Shown here: positions 8,685-17,810 of the stretch, piece by piece
How positions within the stretch are numbered: position 1 is the stretch's first letter
How the letters are laid out: every line of letters begins with the position of its first letter
Assembly: GCA_036835375.1 (NCBI GenBank)
Contig: DAITMB010000022.1
Span: 1-50,255, forward strand
Origin: JANQTF01 sp036835375
GTDB lineage: Bacteria > Bacteroidota > Bacteroidia > J057
DNA length: 50,255 bases
Direction: 5' to 3'
Program-made: the position numbers and the translations under genes
Notes under the pieces: model-generated
Told to the model about the DNA's origin: nothing
What the model saw: the letters and a program-made list of their open reading frames with translations, nothing else
The model's database searches: none

Positions 8685-9281
8685 ATGGACCTAGATTGGA
8701 TGTTGAAAGGATTTCGGATGGATATCCCCGAGCCGTTGCTGGATGAAGAAAAGGGATTGCCTTTTTCTCATTGTAGGATCTGCGAGCTCAATTTGCAGGA
8801 GCCGCCCAGGCCATATCTGGTCGAAAAAGTATATAAGTTCCGCCAAAACATGGGGATCAAAGACATCATTTTTAGCTATGCCATTTGCCTCGATTGTGCC
8901 GAAGACATGCGCAAGGACATGTCTCAAGCGTCCGTCGAAGCGATCCAGCAATACATTTCTACCCACTCAGACTTTCGTCACCGCATTGAGTCGCTGAGTG
9001 CTGGCGAGGTGCCGCGCATCGAGGACTACATCGGGTCCTGCATGATCTCGGGAAAGCCCGTCGAGGACATGGCCGAATACCAGATCGCGGGTCTCTGCGA
9101 AGGCGATCAACTGATCATGGGACTGTGGCCCTACGCCATTGGAGCTGAGGTGTTTGAAGACCTCCAGAACCTTCTTTCCGAAGAAACGCTCGGGCACATG
9201 GATGATTTTTATGGGCAGCACTTTGGCTTACCCCCGGAGTGGGCAGATTTATTCAAAGAGAGACCATTATTTTGGCTATAA
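8685..9281 (+). CDS. Conserved hypothetical protein with two CxxC motifs
   Basis: I do not recognise a named family for this 198-residue soluble protein. It has CRICEL at 30-35 and CLDCAE near 68-73, a spacing typical of a treble-clef or zinc-ribbon metal site. The rest is acidic and mostly helical, with a tail rich in aromatic residues (GLPPEWADLFKERPLFWL). There is no signal peptide or membrane segment. It ends 39 bases before dxr on the same strand and is probably co-transcribed with it. This arrangement does not by itself show a link to isoprenoid synthesis. Confidence 0.75.
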   Translation: MDLDWMLKGFRMDIPEPLLDEEKGLPFSHCRICELNLQEPPRPYLVEKVYKFRQNMGIKDIIFSYAICLDCAEDMRKDMSQASVEAIQQYISTHSDFRHRIESLSAGEVPRIEDYIGSCMISGKPVEDMAEYQIAGLCEGDQLIMGLWPYAIGAEVFEDLQNLLSEETLGHMDDFYGQHFGLPPEWADLFKERPLFWL

Positions 9282-9320
9282 ATTCTACCCGTTCACCCAT
9301 TTCCTCTTAGCCCTTTGTTC

Positions 9321-10487
9321 ATGGACCCATCTTCTCCGCAGCGCGTGGCCATATTAGGTTCTACCGGTTCCATCGGCACGCAAGCCTTGGAAGTGGTGGC
9401 TTGTCACCCGGAAAAATTCCAGGTGGTGGTGCTCACCGGAGGCCAAAATGCCGCTTTGCTCATCCAGCAGGCGGAGCAATTCAGGCCCCGTGCCGTGGTC
9501 ATCGCCGATGAAACTGCCTATGCAGAAGTGAAATCGCGCCTTGCTCCGCTTCACATTGAGGTGCTAGCTGGTGCGGAAGCATTAGAAGAAGTGGTGGTGC
9601 GGCCAGATGTGGATTTGGTGCTCACCGCCCTTGTGGGATTTGCGGGCCTAAAACCCACGGTGGAAGCGCTGCGCCATAGCAAGCGTATCGCCCTGGCCAA
9701 CAAGGAAACCCTCGTCGTGGCGGGCGAAATCATCACGGCACTGGCGAGAAAACACCAGGTGGAGATCATTCCTGTGGACAGCGAACACTCCGCGCTCTTT
9801 CAATGCCTCGTAGGAGAGAGCCAGCAGTCGCTCGAAAAAATCTATCTCACAGCTTCTGGAGGACCATTTCGGGGATTTTCATTGAATCAGCTTCGGCAAG
9901 TGACGCCAGCGCAGGCACTCAAGCACCCCAACTGGGAGATGGGTGCCAAGATCACGATCGACTCCGCCTCGATGATGAACAAAGGCCTCGAAGTGATTGA
10001 GGCAAAGTGGCTGTTTGGGCTACGCAATGATCAAATCGATGTGGTGGTACACCCACAATCCATCATTCATTCCTTGGTCCAGTTTCATGATGGCAGCATG
10101 AAAGCGCAAATGGGTCTGCCAGACATGCGCTTGCCGATTCAATACGCGATGGCGTATCCGGCGAGAATCGACAATGCTTTTCCTCGATTTTCCTTTTGGG
10201 ACTATCCTTCTCTCAGCTTCGAGCGGGTGGACCAATCGGTGTTTCAAAATCTCGCGCTCGCCTACGAGGCGATGGCGCTGGGTGGCACGGCGCCTTGCGT
10301 GCTCAATGCTGCAAATGAGATCACGAACCTGCTGTTTCGGCAAGGAAAAATCGCCTTTACGGACATTGCCGAGCTAAATGGTGCGGCCATGCGCTCAGTG
10401 CCATTTGTGAATAGTCCGGCCTTAGAAGATCTTTATCTGGCTGACAGCCTGGCTCGACAATGGATCGGCCAAGAAGTGGCGGGCTGA
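9321..10487 (+). CDS. dxr: 1-deoxy-D-xylulose 5-phosphate reductoisomerase
   Basis: The enzyme converts DXP to 2-C-methyl-D-erythritol 4-phosphate with NADPH, the second step of the MEP isoprenoid pathway. The 388-residue length is usual. The NADPH-binding GSTGSIGTQ lies at 13-21. LANKETLVVAGE, PVDSEHSALFQCL and LTASGGPF carry the metal and substrate ligands, and HPNWEMGAKITIDSASMMNK forms the substrate-binding segment. The C-terminal helical domain follows. The frame is open to a TTG at 9315, but the ATG at 9321 is the better start. It lies 39 bases after the CxxC protein gene, most likely in the same transcript. Confidence 0.97.
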   Translation: MDPSSPQRVAILGSTGSIGTQALEVVACHPEKFQVVVLTGGQNAALLIQQAEQFRPRAVVIADETAYAEVKSRLAPLHIEVLAGAEALEEVVVRPDVDLVLTALVGFAGLKPTVEALRHSKRIALANKETLVVAGEIITALARKHQVEIIPVDSEHSALFQCLVGESQQSLEKIYLTASGGPFRGFSLNQLRQVTPAQALKHPNWEMGAKITIDSASMMNKGLEVIEAKWLFGLRNDQIDVVVHPQSIIHSLVQFHDGSMKAQMGLPDMRLPIQYAMAYPARIDNAFPRFSFWDYPSLSFERVDQSVFQNLALAYEAMALGGTAPCVLNAANEITNLLFRQGKIAFTDIAELNGAAMRSVPFVNSPALEDLYLADSLARQWIGQEVAG

Positions 10488-10774
10488 AATCACATGGTTT
10501 TGGAGTACTGTGCAGATCGAGGGGTTCTAAGGTCAATAGGAGGGTGAACGCGCTAAGGATGTAGCATGCGAAAGTGATGGTAGCTTTTGGGGCCATTTAG
10601 TCTCAATGTTTTCAGTGGGCAACCCCTCCCTGTCGGTGCATCTATTTGACCAGTGGCGGAACGGGTGAGAATGCGCCCTGAAGCGATCAAGATTCATGCG
10701 AAATATGTTGGGATCTCAAAAATTCTAGGGCCTATTTTGGGGAATCAATCTTTGTGTCATTTCTCTTCGATTCC

Positions 10775-12565
10775 ATGATCAATCATACGTATAATTACGG
10801 CCTCATCGGCAACTGTGCTTACCTCGCTCTGATCGGTACCGACTCGAATGTATCCTGGCTTTGTTGGCCTCGATTCGACAGCAGTTTTCTCTTTGGGAGC
10901 ATGGTGGATCCTGTCAAAGGAGGCGAATTCTCTATCAAGCCTGCGACAGAAAACTACCGCACGAATCAGTACTACCAACCCAACACGAACATCCTCGTGA
11001 CGGAGTTCCACTGTGTGGATGGGAGTTATAAAGTAGTGGATTTTGCCCCGAGATTTCTCCAGTACGAGCGCTACTACAAGCCGCTGCTACTGGCAAGGCG
11101 CATTGTACCAATAGAAGGCACACCACGAGTGCGGGTAGTGTGCCGTCCGGTAGGTGAATACGGCGAAGTGATTCCAGAGATGCTCTATGGAAGCTCCCAT
11201 ATTCGCTACATGGGACTCGAAAGCCAAGTGCGCCTCACGACCGATGTGCCGCTCACTTATATTGCGGAGGAAAACCCCTTCGTGCTCAATTCGACCAAAT
11301 ATCTTGCCCTCACGTGGGGCATCCCGCTGGAAGCGGAGCTGGAGACGACCATCGACACTTTTTATCACAAAACGAAAAACTATTGGCGTCAATGGGTGCT
11401 ACGTACCTCGATCGGGCAGTTTCACCAAGCGGAAGTAATCCGCTCGGCATTGGCCCTGAAAATTCACCAGTTTCAAGATACTGGTGCGATCATTGCCGCC
11501 ACTACCATGAGTCTGCCAGAATTTGACGGCAGCGGCCGCAACTGGGACTATCGCTATTGCTGGATTCGCGACACACACTACACGCTCAAGGCACTCACCA
11601 ATATTGGGCATTTTACCGAGTTGATGCAGTATGCCCAATACATCGAAAACATCGCGATTAACCTCAACGGTGAGGACCGTTTTCAACCCCTCTACTCCAT
11701 CACGGGAGAAGCGAAGCTGACGGAACGAATCCTTGATTTGGACGGATATTTGGGCCGAAATCGACCTGTCAGGGTCGGCAACCAAGCCTACGAGCACATT
11801 CAAAACGATGTGTATGGACAGGTGCTTGTGTCGCTGATGCCCCTGTTTCTCGACGAGCGCTTGATTCAGGAAGACAGAAAAAACCTCTTGCCGCTGGTCT
11901 CCAAGATTCTCCACAAGATCGAAGACACCATGTATGAGCCAGATGCAGGTCTTTGGGAATTTCGCAATAAAGCCCAGCATCATGGCTACACCTTCCTCTT
12001 TCACTGGGCTGGGGCCAATGCTGCGCTCAAGATCGCGAGGCAGTATCACGACTACCAAATGATGAGCACAGCCGAGCGCCTCGTGCGAGAAGCCAAAAAA
12101 CAGATCGAAGCCTGTTTCGATGAATCACGCGGAGTCTATACCCAAGCCATCGAAACGAAAAACTTGGACGCCAGCTTGATTCACCTCATCACGATGGGCT
12201 ACCTGGATCCATCCAGTGAGCGCGCCAAGCAGCACCTTGTCGAGCTGGAGAAAGATCTCAGAACGCCTGAAGGCCTATTTTACCGCTACAAGCACGCCGA
12301 CGACTTTGGGATGCCCGAGACCACCTTTTTGATCTGCGCCTTCTGGTACGTAGAGGCGCTGGCGTATGTGGGAAGGCTGAAGGAAGCCATCGAAATCTTC
12401 GAGCGACTGATCGGCTACAGCAACCATGTGGGCTTGTTGAGCGAGGACATTGACGCGTCAGACGGCTCTCAGTGGGGCAACTTCCCACAGGCATACAGCC
12501 ATGTGGGGTTAGTCAACGCTGCTTTTGCGATTTCGCGGAGAATGGATTCGGATGGAATATTATAG
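10775..12565 (+). CDS. Glycoside hydrolase family 15 protein (glucoamylase or trehalase type)
   Basis: The 596-residue product has the full bacterial GH15 layout. The N-terminal beta-sandwich begins with YNYGLIGNCAYLALIG near residue 7, and the alpha/alpha-barrel carries RNWDYRYCWIRD near 255. The likely general acid is Glu395 in GLWEFR and the likely base is Glu557 in LLSEDID, followed by the family signature GNFPQAYSHVGLVNAAF. No signal peptide is present, so it acts in the cytoplasm, probably on maltooligosaccharides, glycogen ends or trehalose; the sequence does not decide among these. A GTG at 10754 would add seven residues; the ATG at 10775 fits family N-termini better. The gene is convergent with aroQ. 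Confidence 0.92.
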   Translation: MINHTYNYGLIGNCAYLALIGTDSNVSWLCWPRFDSSFLFGSMVDPVKGGEFSIKPATENYRTNQYYQPNTNILVTEFHCVDGSYKVVDFAPRFLQYERYYKPLLLARRIVPIEGTPRVRVVCRPVGEYGEVIPEMLYGSSHIRYMGLESQVRLTTDVPLTYIAEENPFVLNSTKYLALTWGIPLEAELETTIDTFYHKTKNYWRQWVLRTSIGQFHQAEVIRSALALKIHQFQDTGAIIAATTMSLPEFDGSGRNWDYRYCWIRDTHYTLKALTNIGHFTELMQYAQYIENIAINLNGEDRFQPLYSITGEAKLTERILDLDGYLGRNRPVRVGNQAYEHIQNDVYGQVLVSLMPLFLDERLIQEDRKNLLPLVSKILHKIEDTMYEPDAGLWEFRNKAQHHGYTFLFHWAGANAALKIARQYHDYQMMSTAERLVREAKKQIEACFDESRGVYTQAIETKNLDASLIHLITMGYLDPSSERAKQHLVELEKDLRTPEGLFYRYKHADDFGMPETTFLICAFWYVEALAYVGRLKEAIEIFERLIGYSNHVGLLSEDIDASDGSQWGNFPQAYSHVGLVNAAFAISRRMDSDGIL

Positions 12566-12657
12566 TCGCTGACGCGGAAACTCCGTCGCACAGGCACATG
12601 GAAGGCACCTCAGTCACAGCGCGTGCTGGTGAAGCTTGCGTTGTCTGTGCGGTGGAG

Positions 12658-13080
12658 TTAATGCTGAAGCAGCCAAGTGAGTGCCAAGCTGTAGCCAGCC
12701 GTGCCCAGGCCGGAGATCATGCCGTGGCACTGGGGAGCAATAAGCGATTGGTGCCGAAATGGTTCTCTGGCGAAAATATGTGAAATGTGGACTTCTATTT
12801 TGGGTGCCTTGACCATTGACAGAGCATCCGCCAGTGCATAGCTGGTGTGTGTGAGGGCACCGGCATTGATGATGATGCCGTGATAAGATTGTGAAATACT
12901 TTCCTGGATCCGGTCGATCAAAGCCCCTTCGTGGTTCGACTGAAAATGATCGATTTGCACCTCAGGTGCGAGCGCTTGCAAGCGCATCAGGACATCGGCA
13001 AGCGTCACCGAACCATAGATTTCGGGCTCTCTCGTGCCGAGAAAATTGAGGTTGGGACCGTTGAGGATCAATATTTTCAT
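12658..13080 (-). CDS. aroQ: 3-dehydroquinate dehydratase, type II
   Basis: This enzyme dehydrates 3-dehydroquinate to 3-dehydroshikimate in the shikimate pathway. The 140-residue length is typical of the small dodecameric type II family. The active-site strand NGPNLNFLGTREPEIYG (7-23) carries Arg17 and the catalytic Tyr22. QSNHEG, INAGALTHTSYAL and VHISHIFAREPFRHQS, with the catalytic histidine near residue 100, follow in order. The frame stays open far upstream, antisense to lysC, but the ATG at 13080 begins exactly where the family begins. It is divergent from lysC, with 168 bases between the two starts, which include a strong hairpin. Confidence 0.97.
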   Translation of the reverse strand: MKILILNGPNLNFLGTREPEIYGSVTLADVLMRLQALAPEVQIDHFQSNHEGALIDRIQESISQSYHGIIINAGALTHTSYALADALSMVKAPKIEVHISHIFAREPFRHQSLIAPQCHGMISGLGTAGYSLALTWLLQH

Positions 13081-13109
13081 GGCACCAAGGTACTGCGAAT
13101 CGCGCGGAA

Positions 13110-13137
13110 GACATAGCAGGCATTTTCCTGCTATGTC
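13110..13137. promoter_or_regulatory. Perfect 11-bp hairpin between aroQ and lysC
   Basis: GACATAGCAGG (13110-13120) and CCTGCTATGTC (13127-13137) are perfect inverted repeats around a six-base loop. The element lies 30 bases upstream of the aroQ start and 112 bases upstream of lysC, in the divergent control region. It has no T run on either strand, so a leader hairpin or an operator for a dimeric regulator is more likely than a terminator. Confidence 0.5.
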
Positions 13138-13165
13138 CAGAATATCCCGAAAAATGGGAAAAACC

Positions 13166-13216
13166 TGCCCCGCCCAATGAAGGTGCAATGTAGAATGTGC
13201 GTAAGTTTGCCCCGCC
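13166..13216. repeat. Direct repeat TGCCCCGCC upstream of lysC
   Basis: The nonamer TGCCCCGCC occurs at 13166-13174 and again at 13208-13216, 42 bases apart (four helical turns), just before the lysC start at 13249. The second copy is followed by a small GCCT/AGGC hairpin. It could be a paired protein-binding site, or chance in a GC-rich stretch. Confidence 0.35.
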
Positions 13217-13248
13217 TTTTGAGGCAGGTACCAAGATCGGGAGCAGAT

Positions 13249-14520
13249 ATGCAAGTAATGAAGTTTGGCGGCGCTTCGGTGAAAAACCCCGATGCGATTC
13301 GCAATGTCGCGAGAATCATTAAGCGCTTTAGCGCATCTCCACTGCTGGTGGTCATCTCGGCGATCGATAAGACCACCAATCACCTCGAAGACCTTGCCCA
13401 TCTCGCACGCGATGGACGGGAGGCAGAAGCCTTCGCGCAATTTGAAAAGATCAAATCTTTTCACCTTCAACTGCTTGATGACCTCTTTGCCGAAGCCGAA
13501 ATCGCCGGGAACGATCTTGCGCAGCCGCTCCAAAAGGTGCAGCAGCTCTTCACCGAGGTAGAGCGGATCGTACAAGGGATATTGCTACTGGAAGAGTTTC
13601 CAGCGCGCACCTACGACCGAATCGTGTCCTATGGAGAGATCTTGTCCACGACCATCGTGGCGGAATACCTTCGCGTGAAAGGTCAGGAAACCCGTTGGGC
13701 AGATGCGCGCAAACTCATCAAAACCGATGCGACCTACAAGCAGGCCGGCGTGATCTGGACCCTCACCGAAGACAATATTCGTCGAGACATTCTCCCTCAC
13801 CTCCGGGCAGGCTCGGTGACCATCACCCAAGGCTTTATCGGCTCCACCACCGATGGCAAGACCACGACCCTCGGGCGTGAAGGCTCCGACTATACGGCCT
13901 CTATTTTTGCGTACTGCCTCGCAGCGGAGAGCCTCACTGTGTGGAAAGACGTGCCAGGAATCCTCAATGGCGATCCTCGCATCCGCCAGGAGACCATCAA
14001 GCTCGAAAAATTATCTTACGAAGAGGCGGTAGAGATGACCTTTTATGGCGCGACCGTCATTCACCCCAAGACCATCAAGCCGATCTTCAATCGCCACATC
14101 CCGCTCCATGTCAAGAGCTTTCTGGACATCGAAGCGCCGGGCACAACCATCTCCGAGGAGGTGAATCCTGTGGTGGTAACCTCCTATATTCTCAAAAAAG
14201 ACCAGACCTACATTCGCATCAAGCCCAAGGACTTTTCCTTCATGGAGGAGTTGCTGATTCGGGAGGTATTTGATCACCTCTACATTTCAGGGGTCAAGCT
14301 CAATCTTGTGCAGAATTCGGCGATCTCGCTGATGCTCTGCGTCGATACCAAACCTCAAAATCGGGACTTCGAATCCCTGCTGCTTGACAAGTTCGAAGTG
14401 GAAATGAAAGCGGGCCTCCATCTTCACACCATCGTCCACTTCTCAGTCAAAGACCTCAAGGAGGCCGCCGATGCTGTGATGGTGCAACAGCATGACAACA
14501 AGCTATTCATTGTGAAATAG
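13249..14520 (+). CDS. lysC: Aspartate kinase
   Basis: The enzyme phosphorylates L-aspartate, the first committed step towards lysine, threonine and methionine. The 423-residue monofunctional protein starts MQVMKFGGASVKN, the kinase nucleotide/aspartate loop. It continues with VSYGEILSTTIVAEYL, TQGFIGSTTDGKTTTLGREG near 197, and GVPGI-like VPGILNGDPRI near 235. Residues from about 290 to the end form the C-terminal regulatory ACT region (SFMEELLIREVFDHLYISG, NSAISLMLCVD). The frame is open to 13177, but the ATG at 13249 matches family N-termini. It stands alone and is divergent from aroQ. The methionine genes metY and metX in this window use the pathway it starts. Confidence 0.95.
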   Translation: MQVMKFGGASVKNPDAIRNVARIIKRFSASPLLVVISAIDKTTNHLEDLAHLARDGREAEAFAQFEKIKSFHLQLLDDLFAEAEIAGNDLAQPLQKVQQLFTEVERIVQGILLLEEFPARTYDRIVSYGEILSTTIVAEYLRVKGQETRWADARKLIKTDATYKQAGVIWTLTEDNIRRDILPHLRAGSVTITQGFIGSTTDGKTTTLGREGSDYTASIFAYCLAAESLTVWKDVPGILNGDPRIRQETIKLEKLSYEEAVEMTFYGATVIHPKTIKPIFNRHIPLHVKSFLDIEAPGTTISEEVNPVVVTSYILKKDQTYIRIKPKDFSFMEELLIREVFDHLYISGVKLNLVQNSAISLMLCVDTKPQNRDFESLLLDKFEVEMKAGLHLHTIVHFSVKDLKEAADAVMVQQHDNKLFIVK

Positions 14521-15368
14521 CGAGGATTTTCCTCATCGATTTCAAATAAAAGATGGTTCGACTCTGCCGGGACCGATCAGAGCTGGGATGCCCTTCGCTG
14601 CCAGGCTGTACCTTTCGGTAGGCCAAATTTCTCACGTTCCAGGCTGTATTTTGGCAATTCGTTTATTTTATCGTCCGTTTATTTGTGATATCGCTAAATG
14701 CTTAGCTTCATCGAGCTAAGTGGTGGAAAGATCATTTATTCGAAAAGTTTTAAAATCGATGTGGCAATAAATATCTTTCACGTGTATATCGCCGGCTGAT
14801 ATTGATCGAGCTAAGCGGAAAGGTAGAAGAAAGCGTCCAGCAGTAAGACAAAACGAATCTACACCTTTCGCCGTTACCTTTTCCCGCCCCTCAGTTGCCA
14901 GATCCTATAAAATTCTGTCGGATCGTAATAAGTGGCTTGGTCGCACTAGCAATTTGCCAAGACCATGAGAGAATGGGATGAAAGGGGCTCAGACTCGAAT
15001 AGAAAATCGAATGTAACAGCCTATGTCGCGAAACTATAGGAAGAAGGGTTCCACAGCCGGACCTGACGCAGGATCCCGTGCAAAAGCTCGTCCTGACTGC
15101 AAGCAGGTTGGCCGAAAGGATCAAGAAAGAATGCAACGCTGTCTTAGAAGTGTTCTTTCAATAATATCAAGAAGAGGGATTTCATCAAAGCATGGGGCGG
15201 CAATGAGATCAAATTACCTTGATGTCAAAATCGAAGGATAGAGGGAACATGCACTTGCGAATGTTGGTTCCTGACTTTGGTCTAAGGACTGTTTGGGGTG
15301 CAAGGCAAATGGAGTTTTCATCTGAAAATCATCTTTCCATCTTTTATGTCAGATATTCGTCTATGGCG
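14521..15368. other. Long intergenic region without a gene
   Basis: About 850 bases after lysC hold no protein-like open frame on either strand. A small inverted repeat CTTAGCT/AGCTAAG lies at 14701-14720 and its right half recurs within ATCGAGCTAAG at 14805-14815. CCAGGCTGTA occurs twice, at 14601 and 14639. No RNA family that I can identify is present. The base composition is more AT-rich than the flanking genes. Confidence 0.5.
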
Positions 15369-15400
15369 TTGGGAATATAGAAACGAGTTTGCTAATTTTG
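15369..15400 (+). promoter_or_regulatory. Putative promoter of the transglycosylase-like gene
   Basis: TTG at 15369-15371 and TAATTTTG at 15393-15400 are separated by 21 bases and match the Bacteroidota -33/-7 consensus. The predicted start of transcription near 15407 leaves a very short leader before the ATG at 15421 and supports that start codon. Confidence 0.5.
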
Positions 15401-15420
15401 TTGGGAATTGATTCGATGCC

Positions 15421-16317
15421 ATGATCTCAGCCATTCGTCACGTCTTGCAGAATATTCTGCTCCTGTTTCTCAAAGTATTGATTCTGAGTGGATTCATTGT
15501 TGGGAGATTGCTGTCCAAGCTCTTCATATGGATCAGAAGACCTTCTTTTCCCGCGATACCAAAATCCTTGGCGGGTCGTTCATGGCCAACTGGGTTTCAA
15601 TTCAAAATTGGCGCTATTCCCACCATCTGGTCTCCAAAAAATATGGCTCCTCAAATGCTGGGGAAGTGGCGAATTGCCGTGTTGGTGGCTGGCGTGTTAT
15701 TGCTGGGCTTTTCTTGGAAACTGCTGCTGGAAGTCGAGCCACAAGAAGCTCCTCGTTATTTTGCTGCTGACTTGAGGATTCCACCGGAGTCGCTGCGTTT
15801 TATCGGGAGCGATTCCTTATTTCGCGCGGAACTCGTGGACATGGGTCATCGACTCAACCTCAATCCTTCGTGGATTTTGGCAGTGATGTATCACGAATCC
15901 AAGCTCAATCCGCGTGCGATCAATTACCGGGGGAGCGGTGCCACGGGGTTGATCCAGTTCATGGGGCCCGCCTTGCAAGATTTGAATCGTCGGCTGGGGA
16001 CAAGATATTACCTTTCTCATGTGAGAGAAATGAGCGCACTAGGGCAACTGGTGCTGGTAGAAGCTTATTTTGCGATGGTGCAGGAGCGCTATGGTCCCAT
16101 TGGGACCTTCACAGATGCTTATCTTGCGGTGTTGTTTCCCAAGGCCATCGGAAAAGAAGCTGACCACGTGCTGTTTTCCGCGCCAAGCCTCCGCTACCGT
16201 CAAAACATCGGGCTGGACATGGATCGGGACGGTCGGGTGCGCGTCGGCGACATTTCTCAGCGGCTCCATGCCATGTTTCCCGACGTGCCCCAGCGACAAG
16301 CTGTGGTCCAGCACTGA
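15421..16317 (+). CDS. Lytic transglycosylase-like (SLT/lysozyme fold) membrane-anchored protein
   Basis: The 298-residue product has a hydrophobic N-terminus (9-28), a second membrane segment at about 83-103, and a C-terminal lysozyme-like domain from about 135. The likely catalytic Glu159 sits in MYHESKLNP, followed by GSGATGLIQFMGPAL, the usual GLMQ-type signature of SLT domains. It probably cleaves peptidoglycan in the periplasm. Residues 29-75 are poorly conserved-looking and a second ATG at 15643 would still keep the second membrane segment as a signal anchor. The promoter at 15369-15400 argues for the longer form. It converges with pntB, with 43 bases between the stops. Confidence 0.8.
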   Translation: MISAIRHVLQNILLLFLKVLILSGFIVGRLLSKLFIWIRRPSFPAIPKSLAGRSWPTGFQFKIGAIPTIWSPKNMAPQMLGKWRIAVLVAGVLLLGFSWKLLLEVEPQEAPRYFAADLRIPPESLRFIGSDSLFRAELVDMGHRLNLNPSWILAVMYHESKLNPRAINYRGSGATGLIQFMGPALQDLNRRLGTRYYLSHVREMSALGQLVLVEAYFAMVQERYGPIGTFTDAYLAVLFPKAIGKEADHVLFSAPSLRYRQNIGLDMDRDGRVRVGDISQRLHAMFPDVPQRQAVVQH

Positions 16318-16360
16318 ATATGCAGGGCTATCTCAATCATAGACACCTTCCACAACAGGC

Positions 16361-17752
16361 CTATCCCAGATTCTTGACTTCGGAAATTAAAGTAGCCAGG
16401 GCATCTTTGGCATCGCCGAAGAGCATCCTGTTTTTCTCGTGAAAAAATAGCGGATTATCAATGCCAGCATATCCGGAGCGCATGGATCGCTTGATGACAA
16501 TGGTCTGTTTTGCCTGAAGAATGTCAAGGATTGGCATTCCATAAATCGGGCTACCAGCGTCCTCCTTCGCAGCCGGATTCACCACATCGTTGGCACCCAC
16601 GACAATGACAATGTCCGTGGTGGTAAGGGCGTTGTTGGCGTCGTCGAGGTCAAGGAGTTTGTCGTAGGATACATCTGCTTCCGCGAGCAGCACATTCATG
16701 TGGCCGGGCATGCGGCCAGCCACAGGGTGAATCGCGTAGCGAAAGCGGACACCTCGGCTTTCCAGCAAAGCTTCCAATTCGTGGGCTTCATTCTGGGCTT
16801 TAGCAACAGCCATGCCGTAGCCAGGCACCAGAATCACCGACTCAGAATAGCCCAGTAAGATGGCTGCATCGCTGGAATTGATCTCCCGAATCACCTGATC
16901 TCCCGAAGCCGCGGCACCCGTGGTGCTACCGCCGAAGCCCCCGATGATCACGTTCCACAGCGATCGGTTCATGGCCTCACACATCAGCACGGTGAGAATC
17001 GTTCCAGACGCCCCCACCAAAATTCCACCCACCAGCATCACCTGGCTCTGGTACACGACCCCGGCCAACGCGGCGGCTACGCCAGTGAGGGCATTGAGTA
17101 GCGAAATCACGACGGGCATGTCAGCACCGCCGATCGGAATCACAAAGGTCACGCCGTAGATGAGCGAAATTCCAAGCAGCAGATACACCCAAAAGAAAGG
17201 CCCTCCGGGCTCGTAAACGCGAAACGCAATTCCAGCCAAAATCACCACCAACAGCGTCATGTTGACGAGGGTTGGTGCAGGAATTTTCAAGGTCGCATCG
17301 TTGATGAGTCCTTCGAGTTTGCCATAAGCGAGGAGAGATCCAGTGAATGCCACTGCACCGACAAATAGTGCGAAGAGGGTCGTGAGGTGCTGCCCCGCGC
17401 CGAGGTCAGGGGCACCTTGGTAGCGGATGAGTTCTACCAGAGAAATCGCCACTGCACAACCTCCGCCCAATCCGTTGAAGATCGACACCATCTGTGGCAT
17501 CGAGGTCATGGCCACCCTCCGGGCAGAAACCATTCCGATTGCGCCGCCCACGGCCATGCCGCCCACAATCCAAAGGTAATTGTCAGCTCCGACTTCCATC
17601 GGGGCGATCATGGCCAGCACAATGGCCAGGGCCATGCCGCCAGCGGCCAGGAGGTTTCCCTTTCGGGCAGTTTTGGGGCTACTGAGCCGCTTTAGCCCGA
17701 TGATGAACAGGAGCACAGCGACGAGATATCCAATTTCGATAAATTCTACCAT
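16361..17752 (-). CDS. pntB: NAD(P) transhydrogenase subunit beta
   Basis: PntB carries most of the membrane domain and the NADP(H)-binding domain III of the proton-translocating transhydrogenase, which makes NADPH from NADH using the proton gradient. The 463-residue product has about eight to nine membrane helices to residue 270, then domain III with VPGYGMAVAKAQNEAHELE, HPVAGRMPGHMNVLLAEA, VVGANDVVNPAA and the final KRSMRSGYAGIDNPLF. These are the NADP-binding segments. It is the last gene of pntAA-pntAB-pntB, starting 58 bases after pntAB. Confidence 0.97.
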   Translation of the reverse strand: MVEFIEIGYLVAVLLFIIGLKRLSSPKTARKGNLLAAGGMALAIVLAMIAPMEVGADNYLWIVGGMAVGGAIGMVSARRVAMTSMPQMVSIFNGLGGGCAVAISLVELIRYQGAPDLGAGQHLTTLFALFVGAVAFTGSLLAYGKLEGLINDATLKIPAPTLVNMTLLVVILAGIAFRVYEPGGPFFWVYLLLGISLIYGVTFVIPIGGADMPVVISLLNALTGVAAALAGVVYQSQVMLVGGILVGASGTILTVLMCEAMNRSLWNVIIGGFGGSTTGAAASGDQVIREINSSDAAILLGYSESVILVPGYGMAVAKAQNEAHELEALLESRGVRFRYAIHPVAGRMPGHMNVLLAEADVSYDKLLDLDDANNALTTTDIVIVVGANDVVNPAAKEDAGSPIYGMPILDILQAKQTIVIKRSMRSGYAGIDNPLFFHEKNRMLFGDAKDALATLISEVKNLG

Positions 17753-17810
17753 GATGGGGGAGTTGGCTTCCGATGAGACCAGAGGAGGGATAAAATTTCA
17801 AGCGGGAAGG

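Noticed and set aside
13081..13575. In-frame N-terminal extension of aroQ by 165 codons
   Set aside because: The type II dehydroquinase family begins at the ATG at 13080. The extension lies antisense to the conserved lysC coding region and shows no domain.
15023..15241. 72-codon plus-strand frame in the long intergenic region after lysC
   Set aside because: Basic, low-information composition and no recognisable motif; no promoter or conserved start could be seen.
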